The notes under the pieces: model-generated
The model's input: the letters and a program-made list of their open reading frames with translations, nothing else
Told to the model about the DNA's origin: nothing
Databases searched by the model: none
Assembly: GCF_006838285.1 (NCBI RefSeq)
Contig: NZ_CP038228.1
Location: forward strand, 372,001 to 436,000
Direction: 5' to 3'
Source of the DNA: Xanthomonas translucens pv. cerealis
GTDB taxonomy: Bacteria > Pseudomonadota > Gammaproteobacteria > Xanthomonadales > Xanthomonadaceae
Length of the DNA stretch: 64,000 bases
Part shown: piece by piece, positions 25,936 through 34,599 of the stretch
How positions within the stretch are numbered: the stretch's first letter is position 1
Layout of the letters: each line of letters starts with the position of its first letter
Position numbers and translations under genes: made by a program

Positions 25936-27179
25936 GCGTATAGTTCCGTCGGCTGGCGAGTGGTCGACTGGATCTGCCAATGCAAGTGCGATTCCATGGT
26001 CGTGAACGTATTCAGTAGGCTTTTCTGATCGTCGGCGACGACGCTCAAGACACCAAGGTAGTCCTTGTTGGAGTGACTCAAGCGAATGTCATCGCCGGAT
26101 TTACGCAAGCTGCGGTAGACCGCATAGGCGTATGGCGTTTTCTCGATCAGTGATTCACTGGCCTGAAGCAACGGCCCTTCGCGATCGGCGACGTAAAAAC
26201 GCAACATCGCCTGTCGGGGCGCCGCCAGTTCGCGCTCTATTGCGGTCCGGTCCAACGGTTCTCCCAGGTGCAGGCGCAAAATCCAGTCGAACCAGTGACC
26301 GCCAAGCAGGCGGTCAAGCATGAACTCGCAGCCGTCGCCAATACTCCGGTAATTGATCTCGATCAGCACGGGGCCATGTTCGGTCAGTGCAAATTCGCTA
26401 TGGCAGACGCCGAAATTGACGCCAAGCGCGAGCACTTGCGCCAGCGCCTGCTGGCAGTGACGTTGAGAGATCGGACCGTTCCAGACCGACTCCAGTTCGA
26501 TGAAATGCGGCGGGTCCGACAGACGCGTATCGAAGCCGCCGACAACGCATGCCTGGTGCCCGTCACCCAGCGTTTCGAGGCTGAACAGTGGGCCGTCAAG
26601 AAAGCCCTCCAACAGCAAAACACCATCGGGAAATCGACTCCAGAATGATTGCGTATAGGCATGCAGTTCGTCCCGCGAAGCACACATCTGGACGTCCAGT
26701 CCCGAGACGCCTTCGCGTGGTTTGGCCACTAGCGGGAAGACGGCATCTGCCGGCATCGGTTGGCCTACCGCCAGCGTATGAAACCAGGGCGTCGGCAATC
26801 CCAGTTCGCGCAATCGTTCGCGCATGGCGGCCTTGTTCTTGGCCGCATAGCATACGCGCCAGTCTTTACCTGGCAGGTCGAAACACTGTGCCACCAGCGC
26901 AGCGGAGGTCTGTAGGTGATCGCTGTTGGACAACACCGCCAGTGGCCGGATTCCTGTGCGGTACAACGCGTCGATCACGCTGAGGGGACTGAATACGTCG
27001 CACTCGATAATTTTCTGCGGCGCGCAGGCCGGCTCACGCGCGAAATATTCGAGGTGATCGATACGGTGGTCGGTGAGCAAAACGACCGGCAAATTCAGCC
27101 GATGCGCAGCGGGTAGAAAGCCTTCGACAACGGCCGCGTGGCGGATGTGGGCAAGAATGACGAGTGGTTTTGCCGACAT
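25932..27179 (-). CDS. xssA: ATP-grasp ligase of siderophore synthesis
   Basis: A 415-residue ATP-grasp protein corresponding to PvsA. It has an N-terminal Rossmann-like domain (PLVILAHIRHAAVVEGFLP), the ATP-grasp lysine segment FPLVAKPREGVSG and the metal-binding HGPVLIEINYRSIGDG. It probably joins an amino acid to the siderophore precursor (alanine in vibrioferrin); the substrate here is inferred. ATG 27179 is chosen because GAGGA lies six bases upstream; ATG 27185 is in frame but touches that site. The gene starts ten bases after the receptor stop codon. Confidence 0.87.
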   Translation of the reverse strand: MSAKPLVILAHIRHAAVVEGFLPAAHRLNLPVVLLTDHRIDHLEYFAREPACAPQKIIECDVFSPLSVIDALYRTGIRPLAVLSNSDHLQTSAALVAQCFDLPGKDWRVCYAAKNKAAMRERLRELGLPTPWFHTLAVGQPMPADAVFPLVAKPREGVSGLDVQMCASRDELHAYTQSFWSRFPDGVLLLEGFLDGPLFSLETLGDGHQACVVGGFDTRLSDPPHFIELESVWNGPISQRHCQQALAQVLALGVNFGVCHSEFALTEHGPVLIEINYRSIGDGCEFMLDRLLGGHWFDWILRLHLGEPLDRTAIERELAAPRQAMLRFYVADREGPLLQASESLIEKTPYAYAVYRSLRKSGDDIRLSHSNKDYLGVLSVVADDQKSLLNTFTTMESHLHWQIQSTTRQPTELYA

Positions 27180-27188
27180 GAGCATTCC

Positions 27189-29312
27189 TCAGAAAGTCAG
27201 TTCGAGGCCGAGCGCGGCGGCGCGCTCGGGCGCGGGCTCGCGACCCCACGGGCTGGTATCGATCCCGCGATACCAGTAGTGGCGATTGAACAGGTTGTTC
27301 ACCGCCAGCGAGCCTTTCAGGGTGCTGCTGCCGCGCTTCATCAGCGTGCGGGTGATCTGCGTGTTCGCAACCCAGTAGGCGGGCAATGCGCCGACCGTGG
27401 CGATGGCGTTTTCGCTCTTGGTATTGGCTGCATCACTGAAGGCGCCGCTGAAGTAGTAGCCGTTCAATGCGAGCACGGTGTCGCCGAGTGTGTAGGTGGC
27501 GCCGAGAGTCACCTGGTTGCGTGAGGTATACGGCACCCGGAATCCCTGGTGCTGCCCTGATTTCTGCGCCGCGTCCAGATAGGAGTAGCCGGCGTCGAAC
27601 TTCAGCTCGCGCAGGAATGCCGGACTCCATTCCAACTGGATTTCGGCACCCTGGTTGCGCGTCTTGCCGAGGTTCGAGTAGCTGGCGGTGGTGCTGTTGT
27701 ACTGAATCTGGTTGTCGAAATTGATGCGATAGAGATCGAAGCTGATGCTGGTCGTTGCCGTAGGCGTATAGCGTGCTCCGACTTCGTAATTCCAGGAAAG
27801 CTCCGACTGCAGATTGTTGCCGTAGACGATCATCGTGATCTGCGGCGGACGCAGCGAGCGCTGCGCGTCGGTATAGAAATACCATTGGCTGTCGGCTTGA
27901 TAGCCGACGGTGATTCCGGGAAGAAGATCGCGGATATCGTTGGAGTAGCGCTTGCCCGAGGTGCGATCGGTGAAATCCGAATCAAGATGCTCGTAACGCA
28001 CGCCTGGAGTGACCATCAGTCGCTCGTCGTAAAAGCCGATGGCATTGCTCACGAAGACAGCGAATGCGCGGTTATGGAATTGCCAATCGCGAAACAGCGT
28101 GTAAGCGCCGTTGTTCAGCTCTGTGGCCTGCGCGATGTACCCGATGTGTTCGCGTTCGATGCGCGTGCCGATGGTCCATAGCTGGGTGACCCCGCCTGAG
28201 TTCGCGTGCAGGGCGAGTTGTGGCTGGGTGCCGTAGACGTCGAAGCTGCGCGGCCCGTCGTTGTACAACTGCGGCGGCAGATCGGGGCGGAATGATTCGG
28301 CGGATGCCAGGCGCGACCCGAACATGAAGTTGCGCTCGGAGGTCCAGTCGAAGTTCGTCCACGAAAAGTGCGCGTCGTCAAAAGGCCCCCACGCACCCAG
28401 GTTCTGCTCGTAAACCAGCGATGCGCGCGTTGTGCGACCGGCGAAATCATCCAGCGGTCGCGTGGACTGGCGCGGGTTGCGCTCGTAGTCGGCGGCCGAC
28501 AGGGCCCCGGCCAGGTTCATGCCGGCAAGGTAACGCTCCACGCTAGCTTTGAGTATTTTGTCGTCTGCCAGCCACCATTCGGCACGCCAGCGGAAGTTCT
28601 TCACATCGGTGTCGCTGTGATCCCGCCAGTACTGTCCCTTGAGCCAGTCGGCATCCAGCTGCATACCGAAATTCGCCGTAAGGTAGCCGCCGGTAGTGAG
28701 GTAGGTATCGCGCAGGAATTTGCCGTCGCCGCCGGCGGTGATTCTTTCGCCCAGCGTGGTGGTCCAGTTTCCCGGAATGGGCTTGCTGATCAGATTTATG
28801 ACGCCGCCGACATTGTTGGGACCGTATTGCACCGCCGCGCCACCGCGCACGATGTCGATGCGATCAATCTGGTTAAGTGTCACCGGGAACAGTGAGAGGC
28901 TGGTCTGGCCATAGGGTGCCAATGACAGTGGAATGCCGTCCATCAAGACCTGCACGCGCCCGCTGCGGCTTTCGTACAGCCCGCGGACCATGATCTGGGG
29001 CAGCACGCCGGTTCCGGTTTCATCGAGAATTTTCACTCCAGGCACGTGCTGGAGCGCGTCGTCAATCGAGCGGTTGGCGCCATTGGCGAGCTGGTCATGG
29101 CTGATCACTTGCCGGCTGCCGGCGTAATGTTGCACGTCCTGGGCGGTAGAACGGCCGAGCAGGTTGTGTTGCACTTGCACGGTGTCGAGCTGGCGAATCC
29201 GCGCTGCGGCGCTTTGCGCCTCCTGCGTCTCTTGTGCCATGGCCGCGAACGGTACGAGCAGTGCGGCCGCGACCGAGATGGTCAGCAGTGATTGTGGAAA
29301 CGAAGTGATCAA
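27189..29312 (-). CDS. xsuA: TonB-dependent ferric-siderophore receptor
   Basis: A 707-residue receptor that takes the ferric siderophore across the outer membrane with TonB energy. It has a signal peptide ending at PFAAMAQ, a TonB-box region LDTVQVQ, a plug with PQIMVRGLYESRSGRVQVL and IDIVRGGAAVQYGPNNVGGV, and a barrel ending LGLELTF. No ATG fits. A TTG at 29312 has GGAG eight bases upstream and starts the signal peptide, so I use it. It heads the xss gene run, 25 bases after a broken aldolase gene, and is likely controlled by iron through the Fur-like site at 30105-30123. Confidence 0.85.
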   Translation of the reverse strand: MITSFPQSLLTISVAAALLVPFAAMAQETQEAQSAAARIRQLDTVQVQHNLLGRSTAQDVQHYAGSRQVISHDQLANGANRSIDDALQHVPGVKILDETGTGVLPQIMVRGLYESRSGRVQVLMDGIPLSLAPYGQTSLSLFPVTLNQIDRIDIVRGGAAVQYGPNNVGGVINLISKPIPGNWTTTLGERITAGGDGKFLRDTYLTTGGYLTANFGMQLDADWLKGQYWRDHSDTDVKNFRWRAEWWLADDKILKASVERYLAGMNLAGALSAADYERNPRQSTRPLDDFAGRTTRASLVYEQNLGAWGPFDDAHFSWTNFDWTSERNFMFGSRLASAESFRPDLPPQLYNDGPRSFDVYGTQPQLALHANSGGVTQLWTIGTRIEREHIGYIAQATELNNGAYTLFRDWQFHNRAFAVFVSNAIGFYDERLMVTPGVRYEHLDSDFTDRTSGKRYSNDIRDLLPGITVGYQADSQWYFYTDAQRSLRPPQITMIVYGNNLQSELSWNYEVGARYTPTATTSISFDLYRINFDNQIQYNSTTASYSNLGKTRNQGAEIQLEWSPAFLRELKFDAGYSYLDAAQKSGQHQGFRVPYTSRNQVTLGATYTLGDTVLALNGYYFSGAFSDAANTKSENAIATVGALPAYWVANTQITRTLMKRGSSTLKGSLAVNNLFNRHYWYRGIDTSPWGREPAPERAAALGLELTF

Positions 29313-29337
29313 GGAAATGACTCCAGGGAACGAAAAA

Positions 29338-30057
29338 TCAACGTGGACGCAGGTCGGTGGCGGGCTGGCCCAGCGCGGCCTGCAACAGTGCGCGCTCCTC
29401 GCTGGCGAATGGCCGTTGCAGGTTCGGCTGCGCCAGCCAGCATTGGCGCCGTGCCGGGTCGCGCGGATTGGGGCACAGCCGCTGCTGGCGGAGGCGCAGG
29501 CAGCAGTGATCGCCAACAACTGCGTCCACACCTGCGGATGAATCCGCTGCGGGCCGAGGTTCAGGTTCAGCGCGCCTTCCATCACCGGCGACACGCCGTG
29601 TGGTTCCAGGATCTGCGGCCGCGCACGCGCCCCGGCCGCGCTTTGTCTCATCGGTACCACCCGCAACGCCGTGCCGCGTGCATTCAATGCAGTCGGCCAG
29701 CGCGACGCTGCCGAAGCCGGTGACGCGGCCGCTGCAGATGCCGCGCCGGCCATGCGACGGAAAATGCGCGGCAGCGACCGCGCACTCGGCTTGTTCGGCG
29801 CTGTCCAGCCCAGCCAGCACCACCCCGCGCGGGCCGGCGTCGAGCATCCGGCCGATCAGCTTGGCGTCGACCTCGGCCACGCGCATCCAGGCTTCGCCGC
29901 CGCCGAGTTCGCAGGCGCGGATCGTGTGTTCCAGTTCCGCCGGCGAGCGCAGCACGTGCTCCAGGTCGAGCACTGTGAAGTCGTGGCCGAGGTGGCCGAA
30001 CATCTCGCACAGCAACGGGCTGGGCACCGAATTGAGCAACTCGATCTTGCAAGCCAT
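29338..30057 (-). pseudogene. HpcH/HpaI aldolase (SbnG-like), frameshifted
   Basis: The 5' third reads SVPSPLLCEMFGHLGHDFTV then LDLEHVLRSPAELEHTIRAC, then VDAKLIGRMLDAGPRGVVLA and ICSGRVTGFGSVALADCIE, all typical of HpcH/HpaI aldolases. The frame is then lost. The next piece (ARGTALRVVPM and VSPVMEGALNLNLGPQRIHP) lies in a second frame, and the end (NPRDPARRQCWLAQ, ASEERALLQAALGQ) is back in the first, so at least two frameshifts and small losses exist. SbnG, a citrate synthase of this family, feeds citrate into staphyloferrin B synthesis; a similar role in this locus is inferred. The gene lies just upstream of xsuA, downstream of a Fur-box-like site. Confidence 0.75.
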
Positions 30058-30104
30058 GGGAGGGGCGAGCGAGGCTGCAGGAGGGGCTGCAATCCTGTCC
30101 TAAA

Positions 30105-30123
30105 CGGTAATGATTATCAAGTG
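30105..30123. promoter_or_regulatory. Fur box upstream of the xss locus
   Basis: The core TAATGATTATCA closely matches the inverted-repeat Fur consensus (GATAATGATAATCATTATC), read on either strand. It lies about 50 bases before the aldolase remnant start at 30057 and upstream of the whole siderophore gene run. Repression by Fe2+-Fur in iron-rich conditions is predicted. Confidence 0.65.
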
Positions 30124-30183
30124 CGTTCTATGGCGTAGACGATTTTTGCGCACAACCACACCTGGGCAGGCTGCCGCGCGACT

Positions 30184-31863
30184 TCAGCCCGGTGCGGTAC
30201 GCATGGCCCGGTATGGTGGCGTCGCCATCACCATCTCGGCCAGCGAATAGGCCAGTTCGCGTTCGGCCATCACCGTGCCGTCGGCGCCATGCTCAAGCAG
30301 GTGCTTGACCTCGGCATCGCTGTGCGCGCGGGCCAGCAGGGTCAGCCCGGGATTCAGCGCGCGCAGCTTGGCCAGCGCTTCGCCTGCTTCCAGCGGCTGC
30401 GGGATCGCCAGGATCGCGATCTTGGCCTTTTCCGGATGCGCCTCGGCCAGCACCCGGTCGGCGGCGGCGCTGCCGCGGATGCCGGGGATGCCGTCGGCAT
30501 GCGCGCGTTCCACGTGCTCGCGGTTGTCGTCGATCACCAGTACCGGCACGCCGCGTTCGCGCAACACCGCGGCCAGGGTGCTGCCGACCCTGCCGTAGCC
30601 GATCACGATGGCGTGGCCGGCCAGGTCCAGCGACGGCCCGGGCGGCAGTTCCGTCTGCAGCGTCACCTGCGCTTCCACCGCCTGCCGGGCCTGCCAGCGG
30701 TCCAGCCAGGTGAACAGCAGCGGGTTGGCGATGATCGACAGCAGCGCGCCGGCCAGGATCAGGTCGCGCCCGGTCTCGGGCAGGATCGCCAGGCTCACCC
30801 CGAGTCCGGCCAGGATGAAGGAGAATTCGCCGATCTGCGCCAGGCTGGTGGAGATGGTCAGGGCGATGTCGGTGGGATGGCCGAACGCCCGCACGATCAG
30901 GAACGCGGCCAGCGACTTGCCCACGGTGATGGTCAGGAACGTGGCCAGCACCTGCCACGGATGCTCGAGCAGGATGTGCGGGTCGAACAGCATGCCCACC
31001 GAGACGAAGAACAACACCGCGAATGCATCGCGCAGCGGCAGCGAATCGCTGGCCGCCTTGTGGCTGAGTTCCGATTCCTTCAGCAGCATGCCGGCGAAGA
31101 ACGCGCCCAGCGCGAACGAGACCCCGAACAGGGTCGCCGAGCCGAACGCCACGCCCAGCGCGATCGCCAGCACCGACAGCGTGAACAGCTCGCGCGAGCC
31201 GGTCGCGGCGACCTTCTCCAGCACCCACGGGATCGCGCGGCGGCCGACCACCAGCATCACCACCACGAACGCGGCCATCTTCAGCAGGGTGATGCCCAGC
31301 GCGCCGAGGATCACGCCGGTACCGGCGCCCCTTCCCCCTAGCGCGTCGGCCAACGCCGGCAGCAGCACCAGCGCCAGCACCATCACCAGATCCTCGACGA
31401 TCAGCCAGCCCACCGCGATGCGCCCGCGCTGGGTTTCCAGCAGGCGCCGTTCCTCCATTGCGCGCAGCAGCACCACGGTGCTGGCCACCGACAACGCCAG
31501 GCCGAACACCAGCCCGTGCAGGGTCGGCCAGCCCATGCTCCAGGCCAGCCCCCAGCCGAGCAGGGTGGCCACCGCGATCTGCGCCAGCGCACCGGGGATC
31601 GCGATCCACTTCACTTCCATCAGGTCTTCGAGCGAGAAATGCAGGCCGACCCCGAACATCAGCAGCATCACCCCCAGTTCCGACAACTGGTTGGCCAGCG
31701 CCTGGTCGGCGACGAAGCCGGGAGTGAACGGACCGACGCAGATGCCGGCCACCAGATAGCCGACCAATGGCGACAGCTTGATCCGGTGGGCGAGGGTGCC
31801 GAGCACGAAGGCGAGGGCGAGTCCGACCGCGATGATGTCGATGAGACTGGTGTCGTGATGCAT
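30184..31863 (-). CDS. ybaL: CPA2 K+/H+ antiporter with TrkA-N domain (YbaL/Kef type)
   Basis: A 559-residue protein. Residues about 5-390 form the antiporter domain with around 12 membrane segments (HRIKLSPLVGYLVAGICVGP, LALSVASTVVLLRAMEE). Residues about 410-530 form a cytoplasmic NAD-binding TrkA-N domain with HAIVIGYGRVGSTLAAVL. The length and order match E. coli YbaL better than KefB or KefC. It exports K+ (or Na+) in exchange for protons. It is transcribed alone, toward the siderophore locus, with the Fur-box region beyond its 3' end. Confidence 0.87.
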   Translation of the reverse strand: MHHDTSLIDIIAVGLALAFVLGTLAHRIKLSPLVGYLVAGICVGPFTPGFVADQALANQLSELGVMLLMFGVGLHFSLEDLMEVKWIAIPGALAQIAVATLLGWGLAWSMGWPTLHGLVFGLALSVASTVVLLRAMEERRLLETQRGRIAVGWLIVEDLVMVLALVLLPALADALGGRGAGTGVILGALGITLLKMAAFVVVMLVVGRRAIPWVLEKVAATGSRELFTLSVLAIALGVAFGSATLFGVSFALGAFFAGMLLKESELSHKAASDSLPLRDAFAVLFFVSVGMLFDPHILLEHPWQVLATFLTITVGKSLAAFLIVRAFGHPTDIALTISTSLAQIGEFSFILAGLGVSLAILPETGRDLILAGALLSIIANPLLFTWLDRWQARQAVEAQVTLQTELPPGPSLDLAGHAIVIGYGRVGSTLAAVLRERGVPVLVIDDNREHVERAHADGIPGIRGSAAADRVLAEAHPEKAKIAILAIPQPLEAGEALAKLRALNPGLTLLARAHSDAEVKHLLEHGADGTVMAERELAYSLAEMVMATPPYRAMRTAPG

Positions 31864-32355
31864 GCAGATTCGCGGAACAAGATTGCAAGGAGTGTCGCCG
31901 ATGCGGCTTTTGTCGGCAAATCGACGTGACGATAGGTCTGCCGTCCTCACGGCGTTCAGGATCTAGCCGATCGCCGAGGGGGCTGGCTGGGTCAGCGGCG
32001 AGCGCGTACATGGTTTGGACAGCGGGGATGCCATCCAAACGCGGTTAAGGGCTCCCCACCGTCCACGACTCGGCCGCACGCCTGCTCCGGCAGCAGGTTG
32101 ACACATGTTTTCGGACGTTTCGCTAGCATGGAACCGTCGGCTGCAGGCAAGGCACAGCGCAGCGAGCTGTATGGTTTGTACCAATTTTGATACATTTTGA
32201 GTGCGATGCCCATCCCAAGCAGCGCGCATTGAGCCGTAAGCGCTTGTAGAGAAAGGCGTTGCAACACAATGGCGTGGATAAAATGTCTACTGGCGGTGCC
32301 ATTCCCTGGTGTATGTTTGCCCGCAATTGGGCGTCCTGCCAAGGAATAAGGTGGC
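31864..32355. other. 492-base intergenic region
   Basis: This region lies between the divergent antiporter and MASE1-protein genes and must contain both promoters. TTGACA at 32098-32103 is a possible -35, but no -10 at proper spacing stands out. G+C falls after about 32150 (TTGTACCAATTTTGATACA-like stretch). AAGGTGG at 32348-32354 is a good ribosome binding site for the next gene. No coding region is supported. Confidence 0.4.
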
Positions 32356-33876
32356 ATGGCTAGACTGAAAAATTTCGCCGGTGGACTACTGCTAAGCGCA
32401 AGCTATTGCCTGGTCTACCTGAGCGCGTGGCATTGGTCGTTGGACCAATGGTTCCTGCCGGCTGGGCTGCGTGCGGCTACGCTGTTGTTCCTGCCCTTTC
32501 GGCTTTGGCCGTATCTTCTGATCGGCGATGCGGCGGCGCTGCTGGCCTTGCGCACCCCGATGGTGAGCGCAGAAGGGGCGAACCCGTTATGGGCCTATGC
32601 CAGCCCATTCCTGCTGATGCCTGTTTTTGCACTGTTGCCCTTTTGGTACCGCCGTCGTTTTACCGACTTGCAAGCGTCTCAGGAGCGGCTGCTCCTGGTC
32701 GTGTTGGCGATGGCAATGTGGGGCGTGCTGGCCAACAAGGCACTGAATTGGATGTTGGGAGGGCCTGCGGCCTACATCAATCTTGAGAATGCCCTGAAGT
32801 TCTGGATAGGCAACTATCTCGGCATCCTGGTATTCGTCTTGCCTGCCCTGCTGTGGGTCAGGCGCGAGTTCGCATTTTTTCTGCCGCGCAGGCTGCAGAA
32901 GGATGCGCTCGTCGCAGCGTTGTGCATCGCTTTGCTGTTCGTTCTGGCGATGAGCAGTGCGGGCGGTCTGGTCCGCCAGTTCTTGCTAGTGATGATGATC
33001 GTTCCGGGCTTTTGGCTAACGCTTTCGCACGACTGGCGTGGCGCCGCGATCGGTATCGTGATGGCCGACATCGCGGTTGCAATGTCGCTGCCAAGGTCCA
33101 ATTACGAGGGAGCATTCGACCTCGATACCTTCTACGTCCAAATGATGGTTGCGTTTGGTGCTATGACGCTGTTTGCCTTGGGGACCAGGCTGTCGGGCGC
33201 CCTCGATCAAGTGCGGCGTGTTGGTCATGCCGAGCAGCAGGCGCTGCAGGTGGCGCAGGCCAGCTACATGTCGGCTGAGCGTACGCTGCGCAACCGGGTG
33301 ATCGAGTACACAGATATTCACACCCACCTCAACAAGCTGCGCCGCGACATCGCCTCCTCGCTGAAGGAGCGTGGCCACTACGCTGCAGCCATGGAGATGA
33401 ACCGCACCGGCGTGATCCAGGCGCAGCTGATGGACGATTACGTTGCCGCGCTTTATCCGCTGGATATTGAGACCAACGGACTTTACGGCGCCTTGAGTTC
33501 CGTGGCCTTCGCCAACGCCTGCGACACGGAAGTGGAGGTGCGGCTGCGCGGCGAGTCGCGGCAGCTGTCGATGGGCCTGCAACTGGCGGCGTATCGGTGC
33601 GTGCTCAATGCGATGGAACTGCTGCCGCGCGGCAGCCGGCATCTGATCACGGCGCGCGTGTGGAAAAGGCGTGGGCGGCGTGGTCTTGTGGTGACGATCG
33701 CTGCCGATCCGACGCTGTTGCTCTCCAGGAGCGCAGCAGGCAAACGCGTTGACGAGATCGAGTGGGAGCTGGTGAGTCGACTAAAAGCCCACGACGGTAC
33801 CTGCCGGCGCCGCCATGAGCTGAAGATCAGTTTCCTCGTCTCAGAGCTATCGGAGAGGCATGCCGTCACTTCTTGA
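32356..33876 (+). CDS. MASE1-type membrane sensor-like protein with degenerate kinase end
   Basis: A 506-residue protein. Residues 1-290 form about eight to nine membrane segments resembling the MASE1 sensory domain (QWFLPAGLRAATLLFLPFRLWPYLL is typical; read as two halves QWFLPAGLRAATLL and FLPFRLWPYLL). A helical stretch follows (RNRVIEYTDIHTHLNKLRRD), then a C-terminal part recalling a histidine-kinase ATPase fold (LQLAAYRCVLNAMELLPRGS). The usual H-box histidine and the G boxes for ATP binding are not evident. It could be a degenerate kinase or a partner of another kinase. Codon use is less G/C-rich than around it. Confidence 0.65.
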   Translation: MARLKNFAGGLLLSASYCLVYLSAWHWSLDQWFLPAGLRAATLLFLPFRLWPYLLIGDAAALLALRTPMVSAEGANPLWAYASPFLLMPVFALLPFWYRRRFTDLQASQERLLLVVLAMAMWGVLANKALNWMLGGPAAYINLENALKFWIGNYLGILVFVLPALLWVRREFAFFLPRRLQKDALVAALCIALLFVLAMSSAGGLVRQFLLVMMIVPGFWLTLSHDWRGAAIGIVMADIAVAMSLPRSNYEGAFDLDTFYVQMMVAFGAMTLFALGTRLSGALDQVRRVGHAEQQALQVAQASYMSAERTLRNRVIEYTDIHTHLNKLRRDIASSLKERGHYAAAMEMNRTGVIQAQLMDDYVAALYPLDIETNGLYGALSSVAFANACDTEVEVRLRGESRQLSMGLQLAAYRCVLNAMELLPRGSRHLITARVWKRRGRRGLVVTIAADPTLLLSRSAAGKRVDEIEWELVSRLKAHDGTCRRRHELKISFLVSELSERHAVTS

Positions 33877-34300
33877 TGGTGACGGTCCATGCATCGCCGT
33901 TGGCGGTGCTTGCGAGCTGCACAGTGAAATAGCGGGCATCGTAGACCACGGTGCCGCGATTCTTATCCAAGGTTTCGACGATGCTCATCCGGTCCACGTC
34001 TTTGCCCATCGGAGTCACCCAGGCGGTATTTTCGATGCGTCCCACCGCACCTCGCACTTGTCCGGTGGGATCGTTGATCTGCAAGTAAGTGACGCCGTTG
34101 CGCTCGAACTGATAGATGCGAACGGAAGCGTTGCTAGAGAGATTTTTCGCTACTGGCGCGCTTTCTCCGAAGCCCCTGATTGCGATCGGAGAGCCGTTTC
34201 CTCCTCCCGGGCAGCAACTCTGTGCATGCGCTGTCGTCGCAAGCGCCGAGCACATCAACATGCCTGACGCTATCGTCATGATTTTTGAAGTCTTCCGCAT
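33866..34300 (-). CDS. Small secreted protein of unknown function
   Basis: A 144-residue protein with a clear signal peptide (MRKTSKIMTIASGMLMCSAL, cut after AHA near residue 26) followed by mature SCCPGGGNGSP. The rest is a small predicted beta-rich domain (VRIYQFERNGVTYLQINDPT, YDARYFTVQLAS). I recognise no family. AAGGA sits eight bases before ATG 34300. Its 3' end overlaps that of the convergent MASE1 gene by 11 bases. G+C is low for this genome. Confidence 0.7.
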   Translation of the reverse strand: MRKTSKIMTIASGMLMCSALATTAHAQSCCPGGGNGSPIAIRGFGESAPVAKNLSSNASVRIYQFERNGVTYLQINDPTGQVRGAVGRIENTAWVTPMGKDVDRMSIVETLDKNRGTVVYDARYFTVQLASTANGDAWTVTIKK

Positions 34301-34525
34301 AACCGTGTCCTTCCCCTGCTGAGGGTGCATTGCCTGCCGTTCAGGCAATTCCACCTTACGCGAATCGCAACGCGCCGCTGTTGACAAATATCTTGGAAAC
34401 ATACACGGTTCCATTTTATATATTTGATATATAAGAATTTATTTTTTGTCTACTGAAGCGACTTCCTTCCTATTGAAGACTGTGGTAATTGGGCTTAATC
34501 GATGGCAGGCGGCATGCGCCATGCG

Positions 34526-34547
34526 AAAAGCCCTGCAGACCAGGGCT
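34526..34547 (-). terminator. Rho-independent terminator of a TonB receptor gene
   Basis: On the minus strand AGCCCTG, a five-base loop, and CAGGGCT are followed directly by TTTT. It lies 53 bases after the stop of the receptor gene at 34600. The AT-rich stretch just beyond (34380-34470) shows no gene. Confidence 0.75.
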
Positions 34548-34599
34548 CTTCGTTGCGTGACGACCGGATGCCTCGGCGCTTATCCCGTGCGGACGCGCA

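Noticed and set aside
32098..32130. Sigma-70 promoter with TTGACA for the MASE1 gene
   Set aside because: The nearest TAGCAT is 20 bases away, too far for a standard spacer, and the start codon is over 220 bases downstream.
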